Below, in pieces: positions 1-6,152 of a DNA stretch of 19,982 nucleotides. A program made the position numbers and the translations under genes. The stretch spans positions 1 to 19,982 of the forward strand of contig CABUUJ010000040.1 of NCBI GenBank assembly GCA_902494715.1, in the 5' to 3' direction. The stretch's first letter is position 1; each line of letters begins with the position of its first letter. Source of the stretch: an uncultured Collinsella sp. (GTDB lineage Bacteria > Actinomycetota > Coriobacteriia > Coriobacteriales > Coriobacteriaceae). The notes under the pieces were generated by a model. It searched no databases and was not told the DNA's origin. It saw nothing but the letters and a program-made list of their open reading frames with translations.

Positions 1-1300
1 GGGGGTGCGGACGATTTCTTGGACCGCGTCTAAGCGTATCCAAGCTTCCTGCGGTACTCCATCGGGCTCAGCCACCCGAGGGACTTCTTTATCCGCTCCT
101 CGCGATAGTACACGAGGTAGGCCTCGAGCCTGCCCATGAACTCCCCGGCCGTCACGCCCTCCCAGTCCCTGTAGTGGAAGAACTCGTTCTTGAGGCGGCC
201 GAAGAAGCCCTCGCAGGCCGAGTTGTCCGGGCTGCAGCCCTTCGCGGACATGCTCCTGACCAGCCCGTTCTCCTCGCAGATCCCAATCCACTCCGGCCAG
301 CGGTAGTGGCCGCCGCGGTCCGAGTGGATCGTCGTGCGGGCGCCCGCCGGCCTGGCCGCGCAGGCCTTGAGCAGGCTCGAGTTCGCGAGGCGCTTGTCGG
401 GGTGCAGCCCGATCGACCAGGCGACGGGCATCCCGTCGAAGCAGTCGATGACCGGGCTCAGGTAGACCTTCTCGCCGCCCGGGAGCCTGAACTCGGTGAT
501 GTCGGTGAGCCACAGCCGGTTGGGCTCGTCGGCGTGGAAATTCCTGTTCACGAGGTTCTCCGGCGCCTTGGAGACCTCGCCGGCGTAGGAGCTGTAGCCC
601 CGGGCGCGCCTCTTGTTGTAGACGACCTCGAGGCCCTCCTCGCGCATCACGCGGGCCACGCGCTTCTCGCTGGCGCGGACCCCCTCGCGGCGCAGGCGCG
701 CCCAGACGGTGCGGTACCCCCAGCACCCCGAGCCCTCGCGGAAGATGCGCACCACGCGGTCGCGTATGTCGGCGTCGCGGTCGCGCGGCGCGGCGACGCG
801 GGGCCTCCAGTACTCATAGGAGCTCTTCGATATCCTCAAGAAACCTGTGATCGAGCGGAGGGGCAGGGCGGTCGCCAGCCTCAATCTCTCGCCGAGCTCG
901 CACTTGCTCCTGTTCGAGATCGAAGCCGGGTCCCACCCTTCCGCTTTTAGGTCGGCCAACACCGCCCTGAGCAGCAGGTTCTCTATCTGGTCCTCGTTGA
1001 GCCCGGCGAGCGGGCCGGTCGCGGGCGGGGCGTAGATCGACTTGTCGGGGCCCAAGCTGGCCTCCTTCCGTGGCGGTTTCCTCGCCCCGATTCTACAGCG
1101 CGCCCCGGTGTAGCTGTGCGGGAGGTGCCCCGTCGCCCACTTCTTGGCCGCGCCCACCGAGACCCCCGCGAACTCCGCGGCGGCGGTGGGCCCCATGCCG
1201 TCCTCCGTCGCCAGGAGGAAGAGCTCGACCTTCTCCCTGCTGTACATGCGAACCTCCAGTCCGGACCGCCCCGCGGTCCAACTTTCTGTCCGCACCCCCA
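1..1300 (-). mobile_element. IS3-type insertion sequence, nearly complete
   Basis: Both ends are visible as inverted repeats. Bases 1-28 read inward as a 12-base block GGGGGTGCGGAC, six unmatched bases, then TTGGACCGCG. The reverse complement of 1272-1299 has the same two blocks, so 22 of 28 positions match. The right end carries one more base (A1300), giving a 5'-TG terminus typical of IS3 elements. The matching left T would lie one base outside the window, so the element is essentially whole at about 1.3 kb. A single transposase gene on the minus strand fills it. The target-site duplication cannot be checked because the left flank is missing. A perfect small hairpin (7-bp arms, 1263-1279) lies between the right end and the transposase start. 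Confidence 0.88.
30..1247 (-). CDS. IS3 family transposase (single uninterrupted reading frame)
   Basis: DDE-type transposase that would cut and join the ends of the surrounding insertion sequence. The start at 1247 gives 405 residues and is chosen because GGAGG (1253-1257) sits five bases upstream. The longer in-frame version starting at 1346 would begin outside the element. The N-terminal part looks like the usual helix-turn-helix OrfA region (MYSREKVELFLLATEDGMG...). The C-terminal integrase core shows the triad: D in WLTDITEF, D in HSDRGGHY, and E in DNSACEGFFGRLKNEFF. It ends with the IS3-typical YREERIKKSLGWLSPMEYR segment. Many IS3 elements need a -1 frameshift to fuse OrfA and OrfB; here the two parts are already in one frame. 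No inactivating lesion is visible, so it may be active. Confidence 0.93.
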   Translation of the reverse strand: MYSREKVELFLLATEDGMGPTAAAEFAGVSVGAAKKWATGHLPHSYTGARCRIGARKPPRKEASLGPDKSIYAPPATGPLAGLNEDQIENLLLRAVLADLKAEGWDPASISNRSKCELGERLRLATALPLRSITGFLRISKSSYEYWRPRVAAPRDRDADIRDRVVRIFREGSGCWGYRTVWARLRREGVRASEKRVARVMREEGLEVVYNKRRARGYSSYAGEVSKAPENLVNRNFHADEPNRLWLTDITEFRLPGGEKVYLSPVIDCFDGMPVAWSIGLHPDKRLANSSLLKACAARPAGARTTIHSDRGGHYRWPEWIGICEENGLVRSMSAKGCSPDNSACEGFFGRLKNEFFHYRDWEGVTAGEFMGRLEAYLVYYREERIKKSLGWLSPMEYRRKLGYA

Positions 1301-1348
1301 ATCGCCCTTTTGGGCACCAAACAGTCCCTATTTCACCGCAACTCAACA

Positions 1349-1391
1349 GCCGGCACCTGGGGACGTTCCTTTTCTGCCGGCACCTGGGGAC
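1349..1391 (-). repeat. Paired GTCCCC intergenic repeat, copy A
   Basis: On the minus strand two near-identical units (GTCCCCAGGTGCCGGC) occur exactly 27 bases apart, preceded by AAGGACT and AAGGAAC. Similar doublets with the same 26-27 base spacing occur at 10245-10287 and 12432-12474. The doublet lies between the IS right end and the end of the ATPase gene. Function unknown. Confidence 0.6.
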
Positions 1392-1418
1392 AGTCCTTGC
1401 AGGGCGTCCCCACAGCGC

Positions 1419-2730
1419 CTATGCCAGCTTGTCGATCTGCCCAATCTCCCAAAGCGGAATATTGATGAGCATGCCCTCGTCTCTATATGCCGCCAGGGAG
1501 CTCCTCACGCAACGCTCGAGTTTGAATTTTTCGCAGGCTACTTTCAGACTCTTCGCTTTAAGGTTCTCTGCCGCCTTGACCTCAAGCGGAAGCACGGTTC
1601 CCGCATGGTCGATGGCAAAGTCGGTTTCGGCATTGCCGGAGGTAGAGGACCAATACGCGGGAGTTTTGTCCTGGAGCAAAAGCTCCTGCGCGACGTATTG
1701 TTCGGTCAGCGAACCTTTGAACTCGGTAAAAACAGCGGATCCGTTAAGAACGATGGCCGGAGAGAGACCGGAGAGCGCTCCGAGGATGCCGGTGTCGATG
1801 CAGAACAGTTTGAAGCCCGAGAGGTCTTCGTAGCTCGAGAGCGGCGCCTTTAGAGCGGAAGCACGTGGCACCACGTGGCACCTTATGAACGATTCCGTAG
1901 TCCGTGAGCCACTGGAGGCTTTCCTCGAAATCGCGTGCGCGCGCTCCGGGACGAAGGGCGCCATAGACAAACTTCTTGTTCTCCTTTGCAAGCTGGCCGG
2001 GAAGGGATTTCCAAACCAACCTCATGCGCTCGACGATGCGGGCGGGTGCATGTTTGCCAAAATCGGATTCGTAAGCCTCGATGATTTGCTGTTGAAGCCT
2101 TCGGGCTTCGATGAAGTCGCGTGTCTCGGCGAAAGTGGAGACAACTTCGGGCATACCGCCGACAACAAGGTATTCCTTGAGCAAGTGCTCGAGCTTTTCG
2201 GTAACGTTTGCTAGAAGGTTCATGTCTGCGGCAAGGATGGCGTCGGCGAGCGGGTTGCCGTCGACGGCACGAACGAACTCAGCAAACCCCATGGGACGCA
2301 TGGTGAGCTGGTCGATTTTGCCGACGGGAAATGACTCGTTTTCGCGTCGGAGCGCGAGGCCCATATAGGAACCGGCTGCTACGATGTGGTATTCGGGCGC
2401 AAGCTCGTTGAAGTACTTGAGCGAGGTGATCCCGCGTGGCGCTTCTTGGATCTCGTCGAAGATGATGAGCGTGTCTTCCGGCGTTACGGTTTGGCCACGT
2501 AGGAGTTCTATCTGGGAGATGATGCGCTTGGGGTCGAGGTTCCCATCGAACAGCGAGCGTGTGCTCGGCTCGAGCATAAAGTCAAAACGAATGACGTTTC
2601 GATACTGCTGGCTTGCGAATTCGTTAAGAAGCCAAGTCTTTCCTGTCTGGCGGGCTCCCTTAAGCAAGAGAGGTTTGCGATTCGCCCTTGATTTCCAAGC
2701 GATAAGTTCACTCATAAGCTGTCGCTGCAT
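1419..2730 (-). pseudogene. AAA ATPase with DUF4143 C-terminal domain, frameshifted by a 10-bp tandem duplication
   Basis: Belongs to the widespread AAA_14/DUF4143 ATPase family, whose cellular role is poorly known and which often lies in accessory DNA. The start at 2730 follows GGGAGG four bases upstream. The N-terminal part has Walker A GARQTGKT (residues 25-32), Walker B LIIFDE (88-93) and a sensor-like AAGSYMGLAL. The C-terminal part, in another frame, has TDFAID...LPLEVKA, the nuclease-fold-like end of DUF4143 proteins. The frame breaks near residue 284 at 1862-1881, where GTGCCACGTG (minus strand) occurs twice in tandem. Removing one copy gives a continuous frame of 433 residues reading HKVPRASALK, a normal family length. 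As it stands, translation leaves the domain and ends at 1744. Either a recent inactivation or a slippage switch. Confidence 0.85.
1862..1881. repeat. 10-bp tandem duplication inside the ATPase gene
   Basis: CACGTGGCAC occurs twice head-to-tail (1862-1871 and 1872-1881). Ten bases is not a multiple of three, so the extra copy shifts the ATPase frame. Both frames read well-conserved DUF4143 sequence on their own side of this point. Confidence 0.95.
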
Positions 2731-2773
2731 ATTGCCTCCCAACCCTCTCGGCTAGTATAAGGCCATTTGGGAG

Positions 2774-2871
2774 TTTCCATCGGAAAATGTGGGAGACAAC
2801 CACGTTTTTCCATCGGAAAATGTGGGAGACAGCCACGTTTTTCCATTGGAAAATGTGGGAACACCAACCTA
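2774..2871. repeat. Three tandem copies of a 33-bp repeat
   Basis: TTTCC starts at 2774, 2807 and 2840, giving a period of exactly 33 bases. Each unit contains TTTCCATCGGAAA (the third has TTGGAAA), a small inverted repeat, followed by ATGTGGGAGACAACCACG. The third copy diverges after GTGGGA. There are no spacers, so this is not a CRISPR array. It lies just upstream of the ATPase gene. Confidence 0.85.
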
Positions 2872-2940
2872 AGTTGCGGTGGAATAGTTCCTAAATGGGC
2901 TGGTAAACTGCCAAAACAGGAACTATTCCACCGCAACTTA
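2870..2940. repeat. 23-bp perfect inverted repeat with 25-base loop
   Basis: The left arm (2870-2892, TAAGTTGCGGTGGAATAG plus TTCCT) is the exact reverse complement of the right arm (2918-2940). The core GTTGCGGTGAAATAGGGAC recurs at 1324-1343 (reverse orientation) on the other side of the ATPase gene. There is no T-run after the stem, so it is not a typical terminator. Confidence 0.85.
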
Positions 2941-2944
2941 GAGC

Positions 2945-3024
2945 CCCACCGGCGTGTAAAAGAAACGAGCCCGCATCCCTTGGGGACACGGGCTCGAAAG
3001 CTCCATATGGTAGGGGCGGTGGGA
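2945..3024 (-). repeat. Duplicated tRNA-Leu 3' end and terminator (truncated copy)
   Basis: Eighty bases that match 3141-3220 with about six differences, at an offset of exactly 196 bases. The copy contains the last 17 bases of the tRNA-Leu including CCA (minus strand, 3008-3024), the linker and the terminator hairpin, but none of the tRNA body. Beyond 3024 it runs into unrelated GC-rich hairpin sequence. A direct duplication of a tRNA 3' end is what tyrosine-integrase elements leave behind; no integrase is present here. Confidence 0.85.
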
Positions 3025-3130
3025 CGTCCGCGCATTTGCTGCGCAAATACGCACCGGCTTCGGCCGCCTGTCGGCGCCCTCGCCGGCTCGCTTCGGACGC
3101 TGCGCGTCCGCTTAACGCTCGCCCCCTCGC

Positions 3131-3147
3131 GGGTTCGAGTCCCACCG
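3131..3147 (+). repeat. tRNA T-arm remnant, inverted relative to tRNA-Leu
   Basis: GGGTTCGAGTCCCACCG is the exact reverse complement of 3213-3229 inside the tRNA-Leu gene, a 17-bp perfect inverted repeat. It has the T-loop signature GTTCGAGTCCC but no CCA end and no recognisable tRNA body upstream. Confidence 0.7.
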
Positions 3148-3152
3148 GCATC

Positions 3153-3192
3153 TAAAAGAAGCGAGCCCGCATCCCTGAGGAACACGGGCTCG
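3153..3192 (-). terminator. Terminator of tRNA-Leu
   Basis: On the minus strand a perfect 8-bp stem CGAGCCCG / CGGGCTCG (3185-3192 with 3162-3169) lies 11 bases after the tRNA CCA and is followed by the T-rich CTTCTTTTA. A near-identical second copy lies at 2957-2996. Confidence 0.75.
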
Positions 3193-3203
3193 AAAGCTCC
3201 ATA

Positions 3204-3288
3204 TGGTAGGGGCGGTGGGACTCGAACCCACAATCCTTGCGGCGAGAGATTTTAAGTCTCCTGCGTATGCCAATTCCGCCACGCCCCC
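3204..3288 (-). tRNA. tRNA-Leu (anticodon UAA)
   Basis: An 85-nt class II tRNA with encoded CCA (3204-3206 on the plus strand, reversed). The acceptor stem GGGGGCG pairs with CGCCCCT (one G-U pair at the first position). The T-arm is GTGGG TTCGAGT CCCAC. The anticodon loop CTTAAAA places UAA at 3252-3254, and a long variable arm (CTCGCCGCAAGGA region) fits leucine. It decodes UUA/UUG codons. Its 3' end is duplicated downstream at 3008-3024. Confidence 0.95.
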
Positions 3289-3319
3289 GTGAGACTAGAA
3301 GTCTAGCACAAGCCGTCCG

Positions 3320-3943
3320 TTACGCGTTGACGGCCATCGAGTGTTGGCCCGACTTCTCCAGGAACTCCTGGAACTTGGCTTCGTCGCCCTTGTTCTGGTA
3401 CTGCAGGGCTAGCAGGTACTCCAAGCGGCAGCGCTTGACCGGGTCGTCGCCGACATCCTCGAGCATGCGCTCCAGCTCGGGAATGTCGTTGTGGCGCTTG
3501 AGGATCATCGTGTCGTACATCAGCTGACACTCGTGCGCAACTGCCTCGGCCTGACCGCCCTCAAAGCCCTTGATCTCGTGCAACAGCTCTTTGGACTTTT
3601 TGCGGTCCTCCTGGCCAACATAGTAGTTAAAGGCCTTAATCACCAAGTCGACGCGCTGCATCTTGGGGAGGTTGAGTCCCAGCAGTAGGTCGAACATCTC
3701 GCTGGCGCGCTCGTGGTCCTCGCGCAGCAGATAGGAGTTCAGACGCAGGTAGTCGCGGTTGTAGCGCGGGTACAGCATGCTGGTGAGTTTGCCGTCGAGC
3801 AAACGATCGAACTCGTCCCACTGCTTGGCGGCCATAAGCTGCTGCAGGCGTTTAAACGTGGTGCGTTTTTTGACGCTAAAGAACACCGACACGGCGATGC
3901 AGATGATAACGACGGCGGTCCAGAGTGTGCGAGAATCGGGCAT
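3320..3943 (-). CDS. Membrane-anchored helical-repeat (TPR-like) hypothetical protein
   Basis: A 207-residue protein not recognised by name. Residues about 9-25 (TAVVIICIAVSVFFSVK) form one N-terminal membrane helix followed by positive residues, so the rest should face the cytoplasm. The remainder is charged and helical, with pairs of amphipathic helices such as QWDEFDRLLDGKL, RASEMFDLLLGLNL and DEAKFQEFLEKSG spaced roughly like tetratricopeptide repeats. That suggests a scaffold for protein contacts. Start: AAGGAC lies a few bases before the ATG at 3943, and a promoter candidate lies at 3999-4028. It stands alone between tRNA-Leu and the divergent PTS gene. Confidence 0.8.
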   Translation of the reverse strand: MPDSRTLWTAVVIICIAVSVFFSVKKRTTFKRLQQLMAAKQWDEFDRLLDGKLTSMLYPRYNRDYLRLNSYLLREDHERASEMFDLLLGLNLPKMQRVDLVIKAFNYYVGQEDRKKSKELLHEIKGFEGGQAEAVAHECQLMYDTMILKRHNDIPELERMLEDVGDDPVKRCRLEYLLALQYQNKGDEAKFQEFLEKSGQHSMAVNA

Positions 3944-3998
3944 ATTAGGGTCCTTAGTCGCTCATAAAGCGAGCGGTATGACAACATGTACTAGATGT

Positions 3999-4028
3999 AT
4001 TATACGCAGCGCGAAAGCAAACTGGCAT
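3999..4028 (-). promoter_or_regulatory. Sigma-70-type promoter candidate for the 3320-3943 gene
   Basis: On the minus strand ATGCCA (4023-4028) and a perfect TATAAT (3999-4004) are separated by 18 bases. The predicted transcript start would be about 48 bases ahead of the ATG at 3943. Confidence 0.5.
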
Positions 4029-4106
4029 AAAAGCTCATCGAGGCCGAGTGCCATCGCTCGCTGCGGTACACTTACCTAAAGTAAACCATGAAGGGAGACA
4101 TTACCT

Positions 4107-4394
4107 ATGAAGAAGATCGTTTTGGCTTGCGGTGCTGGCGCTGCTACTTCCACGCTCGTTGCCCAGAAGGTCGCCACCCTGCTCGACGCCAACGGTTACG
4201 CCGGCAAGTATGAGATTGTGCAGTGCGCCATCTCCGAGGCCAAGGACTACTGCGACGAGGGCGCCGATCTGCTGATCGCCACCACCGTTGCCCCCGAGGG
4301 CCTCACCTGCCCGTACGTGAGCGGCGTGCCCTTCATGACCGGCATGAACCGCGTCGCTGCCGAGAAGGCCGTTCTCGACGTTATGGCTCAGTAG
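4107..4394 (+). CDS. PTS sugar transporter subunit IIB, galactitol type
   Basis: A 95-residue cytoplasmic phosphotransfer protein of the GatB-like IIB family. It would take phosphate from IIA onto a cysteine and pass it to the sugar carried by IIC. The P-loop CGAGAATSTLV with Cys8 matches the family's C-G-x-G-x-A-T-S-T signature, and VPFMTGMN near the end is also typical. The ribosome site GGGAG lies nine bases before the start. The stop is 11 bases before the VOC gene, so the two are probably co-transcribed. No IIA or IIC gene is present in the window, which is odd for a system that needs all three. Specificity for galactitol is not implied; related IIBs serve several polyols and sugars. Confidence 0.88.
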   Translation: MKKIVLACGAGAATSTLVAQKVATLLDANGYAGKYEIVQCAISEAKDYCDEGADLLIATTVAPEGLTCPYVSGVPFMTGMNRVAAEKAVLDVMAQ

Positions 4395-4405
4395 GCGCTG
4401 CCTGT

Positions 4406-4780
4406 ATGAATGAGCAGAACGCCAATCCGGTCGAGCTCTTTGGCATGCGCGTTGCCCATGTGGGCATTAACGCTGCCGACCCGGCAGACGCCCTGGAGAT
4501 CGCGGAGTTGTTCTCGACGATGATGGGCCTGCCCGTCATCGAGACCCCCGTTTCGTACTTTAACGATTCGTTGGTCGAGATTATGAAGCAGAACGGTCGT
4601 GGCGCCAAGGGCCACATTGGCTTTGCCGTCAACGACATCGATGCGGCCGAGAAGTGGTTTGCCGAGCGCGGGCTCGAGGTCAACGAGGAGTCGCGCGTGC
4701 TGCTGCCCGACGGCGGCACCAAGCTCGTGTACTTTAAGCGCGAGTTCGCCGGCTTCGCCGTGCACCTGTGCCGCGAGTAG
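4406..4780 (+). CDS. VOC-family protein, similar to the VOC domain fused to some KDPG aldolases
   Basis: A 124-residue protein with one glyoxalase/VOC fold made of two beta-alpha-beta-beta-beta halves: VAHVGINAADPADALEIAEL at the N-terminus and GHIGFAVNDIDAAEKWF in the second half. The pattern AHVGIN...A.LF...G.P...EIMK...G..GHI...GGFAVHL resembles, from memory, the C-terminal VOC domain attached to some bacterial 2-dehydro-3-deoxyphosphogluconate aldolases, here standing alone. The start at 4406 lies 11 bases after the PTS IIB stop; only a weak TAGGCG ribosome site is seen. The pairing suggests a role in handling a PTS sugar or sugar acid, but no reaction can be assigned. Confidence 0.75.
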   Translation: MNEQNANPVELFGMRVAHVGINAADPADALEIAELFSTMMGLPVIETPVSYFNDSLVEIMKQNGRGAKGHIGFAVNDIDAAEKWFAERGLEVNEESRVLLPDGGTKLVYFKREFAGFAVHLCRE

Positions 4781-4804
4781 CGCACAAGCTGCTATAACTA
4801 GCAA

Positions 4805-4840
4805 AAAGGGATAGAGCCGCGTGGCCCTATCCCTTTATTT
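4805..4840. terminator. Bidirectional terminator between the VOC gene and the histidine kinase gene
   Basis: A perfect 10-bp stem AAAGGGATAG (4805-4814) / CTATCCCTTT (4827-4836) is flanked by A-rich sequence on the left and TTTATTT on the right. It works as a T-tailed hairpin on both strands and sits between two convergent genes. Confidence 0.85.
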
Positions 4841-4856
4841 ATGCCGAGGGGCATCC

Positions 4857-6152
4857 CTACCGCGGCAGGCGAATCGTAAAGCGGCTGCCGACGCCCTCGA
4901 CCGAGGTCACGCCAATGACACCGCCATGGCTATCGACGATCCACTTGGCAATGGCAAGCCCCAGACCCGAGCCCTGCGCGCCGGCATCGCGTGCGTTGTC
5001 GGCGCGATAGAACCGTTCAAACGCGTGAGCTGCGGATTCCTGGTTCATGCCGATGCCCTCGTCCTCAACACTTATGTCGATCGTGCCTGCGCCCGCATCG
5101 GGCGTTATGCCAAACGTGACGGTCGTTCCCGCATCCGAGTACTTGGCGGCATTCTGCACGATTACGCGCAGAGCCTGCTTCACGAGCGCCACGTCAACGG
5201 GCGCGTCGCAGCGCGGGTCGCTGACAAGTGTGGCGTCGTGCGCCAGCCGATACGTGTGCGCGGCATCGATCATCTGCGATTCCTCGCACACCTCGCCGAC
5301 CAGTGCGGCCAGGTTGGTATTCGCGCGCCGCAGGACCGTGCGCCCGGCATCGCCGCGTGCCAAAAACAGCAGCTGCTCCACGAGCTCCTGCATGTGCTCG
5401 CTTTCGGCCTTGAGAGACGCGATGGACTCCGCCAGCACGTCCGGGTCGTCTTTGCCCCAGCGGTCGAGCATGTTCACGTAGCCCTGAATCACCGCGATGG
5501 GCGTGCGCAGCTCGTGACTTGCATCGTTGACAAAGCGCATCTGCTGCAGCTTGGCCTCTTGCATCTGGCGCAGCAGGCGGTTGAGCGCGACCTCGATGCT
5601 TGCCAGGTCGGCGTCGCCGGTGGTGACGCTCGGCGAGTCGACGCTTGCGCGCTCGATGGCCTGCTCCAGCGTTTCCATCTTGCCGCCGGCGAGCTGCATG
5701 CGGCCGAGCTCGTCCACGCGCAAGGCCAGGTCGTTGAGCGGCGCCATGGTACGGCGCACGCGGCGGGCGCCGCCGAGCATGTTGAGCACGCTGATGACCT
5801 GCCAACCCACAACGACAAGGTAGAGAGGCCATAGCGCGATGAGGTCCTGCGCGAGGTGGAAGGTCTTGGTGGTACGCGCAAGCTCGACGGTATAAGTGAG
5901 CGTTGCCAGGTTCCAGCCGCGCGCGGGCGTCAACGACATGCCATGAACGGTGGCGCCGGGAATCCATCCTGCGGTAAACGCGTCGTCGGGCAGCGTCTGG
6001 TTGTATCCATAGACGAGAATCGCCGCCGCAATCACCACCAGCAGCAGATCGAGCCAGACGTAGCTCATCAGGCGTCGCCACATATAGCCCCAGTTGATGG
6101 CGCGGGCGATGGAGGTGACGCGCTTGGCCTCGGCGTTACGCACGGCAGACAT
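4857..6152 (-). CDS. Sensor histidine kinase
   Basis: A 431-residue membrane sensor kinase that would autophosphorylate on histidine and pass phosphate to the adjacent response regulator. Order: TM1 about residues 30-50 (LMSYVWLDLLLVVIAAAILVY split around Y31), a short extracytoplasmic loop of about 50 residues, TM2 about 103-125, a HAMP-like linker, then HisKA with H213 in NDASHELRTPIAV. The HATPase domain has the N-box with N334, DEGIGMN (364-370), and the G2 box GSGLGLAIAKW. All kinase boxes are intact. The start at 6152 overlaps the response regulator stop by 17 bases, indicating translational coupling; longer upstream frames are antisense to nothing but read the regulator out of frame. 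The small sensor loop gives no clue to the signal. Confidence 0.92.
   Translation of the reverse strand: MSAVRNAEAKRVTSIARAINWGYMWRRLMSYVWLDLLLVVIAAAILVYGYNQTLPDDAFTAGWIPGATVHGMSLTPARGWNLATLTYTVELARTTKTFHLAQDLIALWPLYLVVVGWQVISVLNMLGGARRVRRTMAPLNDLALRVDELGRMQLAGGKMETLEQAIERASVDSPSVTTGDADLASIEVALNRLLRQMQEAKLQQMRFVNDASHELRTPIAVIQGYVNMLDRWGKDDPDVLAESIASLKAESEHMQELVEQLLFLARGDAGRTVLRRANTNLAALVGEVCEESQMIDAAHTYRLAHDATLVSDPRCDAPVDVALVKQALRVIVQNAAKYSDAGTTVTFGITPDAGAGTIDISVEDEGIGMNQESAAHAFERFYRADNARDAGAQGSGLGLAIAKWIVDSHGGVIGVTSVEGVGSRFTIRLPR

Larger units (their letters stand above)
2743..3203. other. Gene-free repeat mosaic between the ATPase and tRNA-Leu
   Basis: No convincing gene is present. Open frames across it only translate the repeats. 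It holds the 33-bp tandem repeats, the 23-bp inverted repeat, the truncated tRNA-Leu 3' copy, and a GC-rich segment (3025-3130) with two strong hairpins: GCGCATTTGC/GCAAATACGC (3027-3050) and CGGACGC TGC GCGTCCG (about 3094-3110). Bases 3131-3147 read like the T-arm of a plus-strand tRNA. Confidence 0.75.

Noticed and set aside
174..950. Plus-strand open frame opposite the transposase
   Set aside because: Ala/Arg/Val-rich translation with no motifs; it is the antisense shadow of a clear DDE transposase.
1248..1346. N-terminal extension of the transposase to 1346
   Set aside because: It would cross the IS end into flanking DNA, and a good ribosome site supports the start at 1247.
2774..2871. 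CRISPR array
   Set aside because: The 33-bp repeats are directly adjacent with no spacers, and no cas genes are present.
2712..3255. Open frames on both strands across the repeat region
   Set aside because: They only translate the 33-bp repeats and the tRNA-linked duplication (for example repeated HFPMEKRGCLP); no ribosome sites or domains.
4821..5834. Plus-strand 337-residue frame
   Set aside because: Antisense to the histidine kinase, whose motifs are unambiguous; His/Arg/Ala-rich shadow translation.
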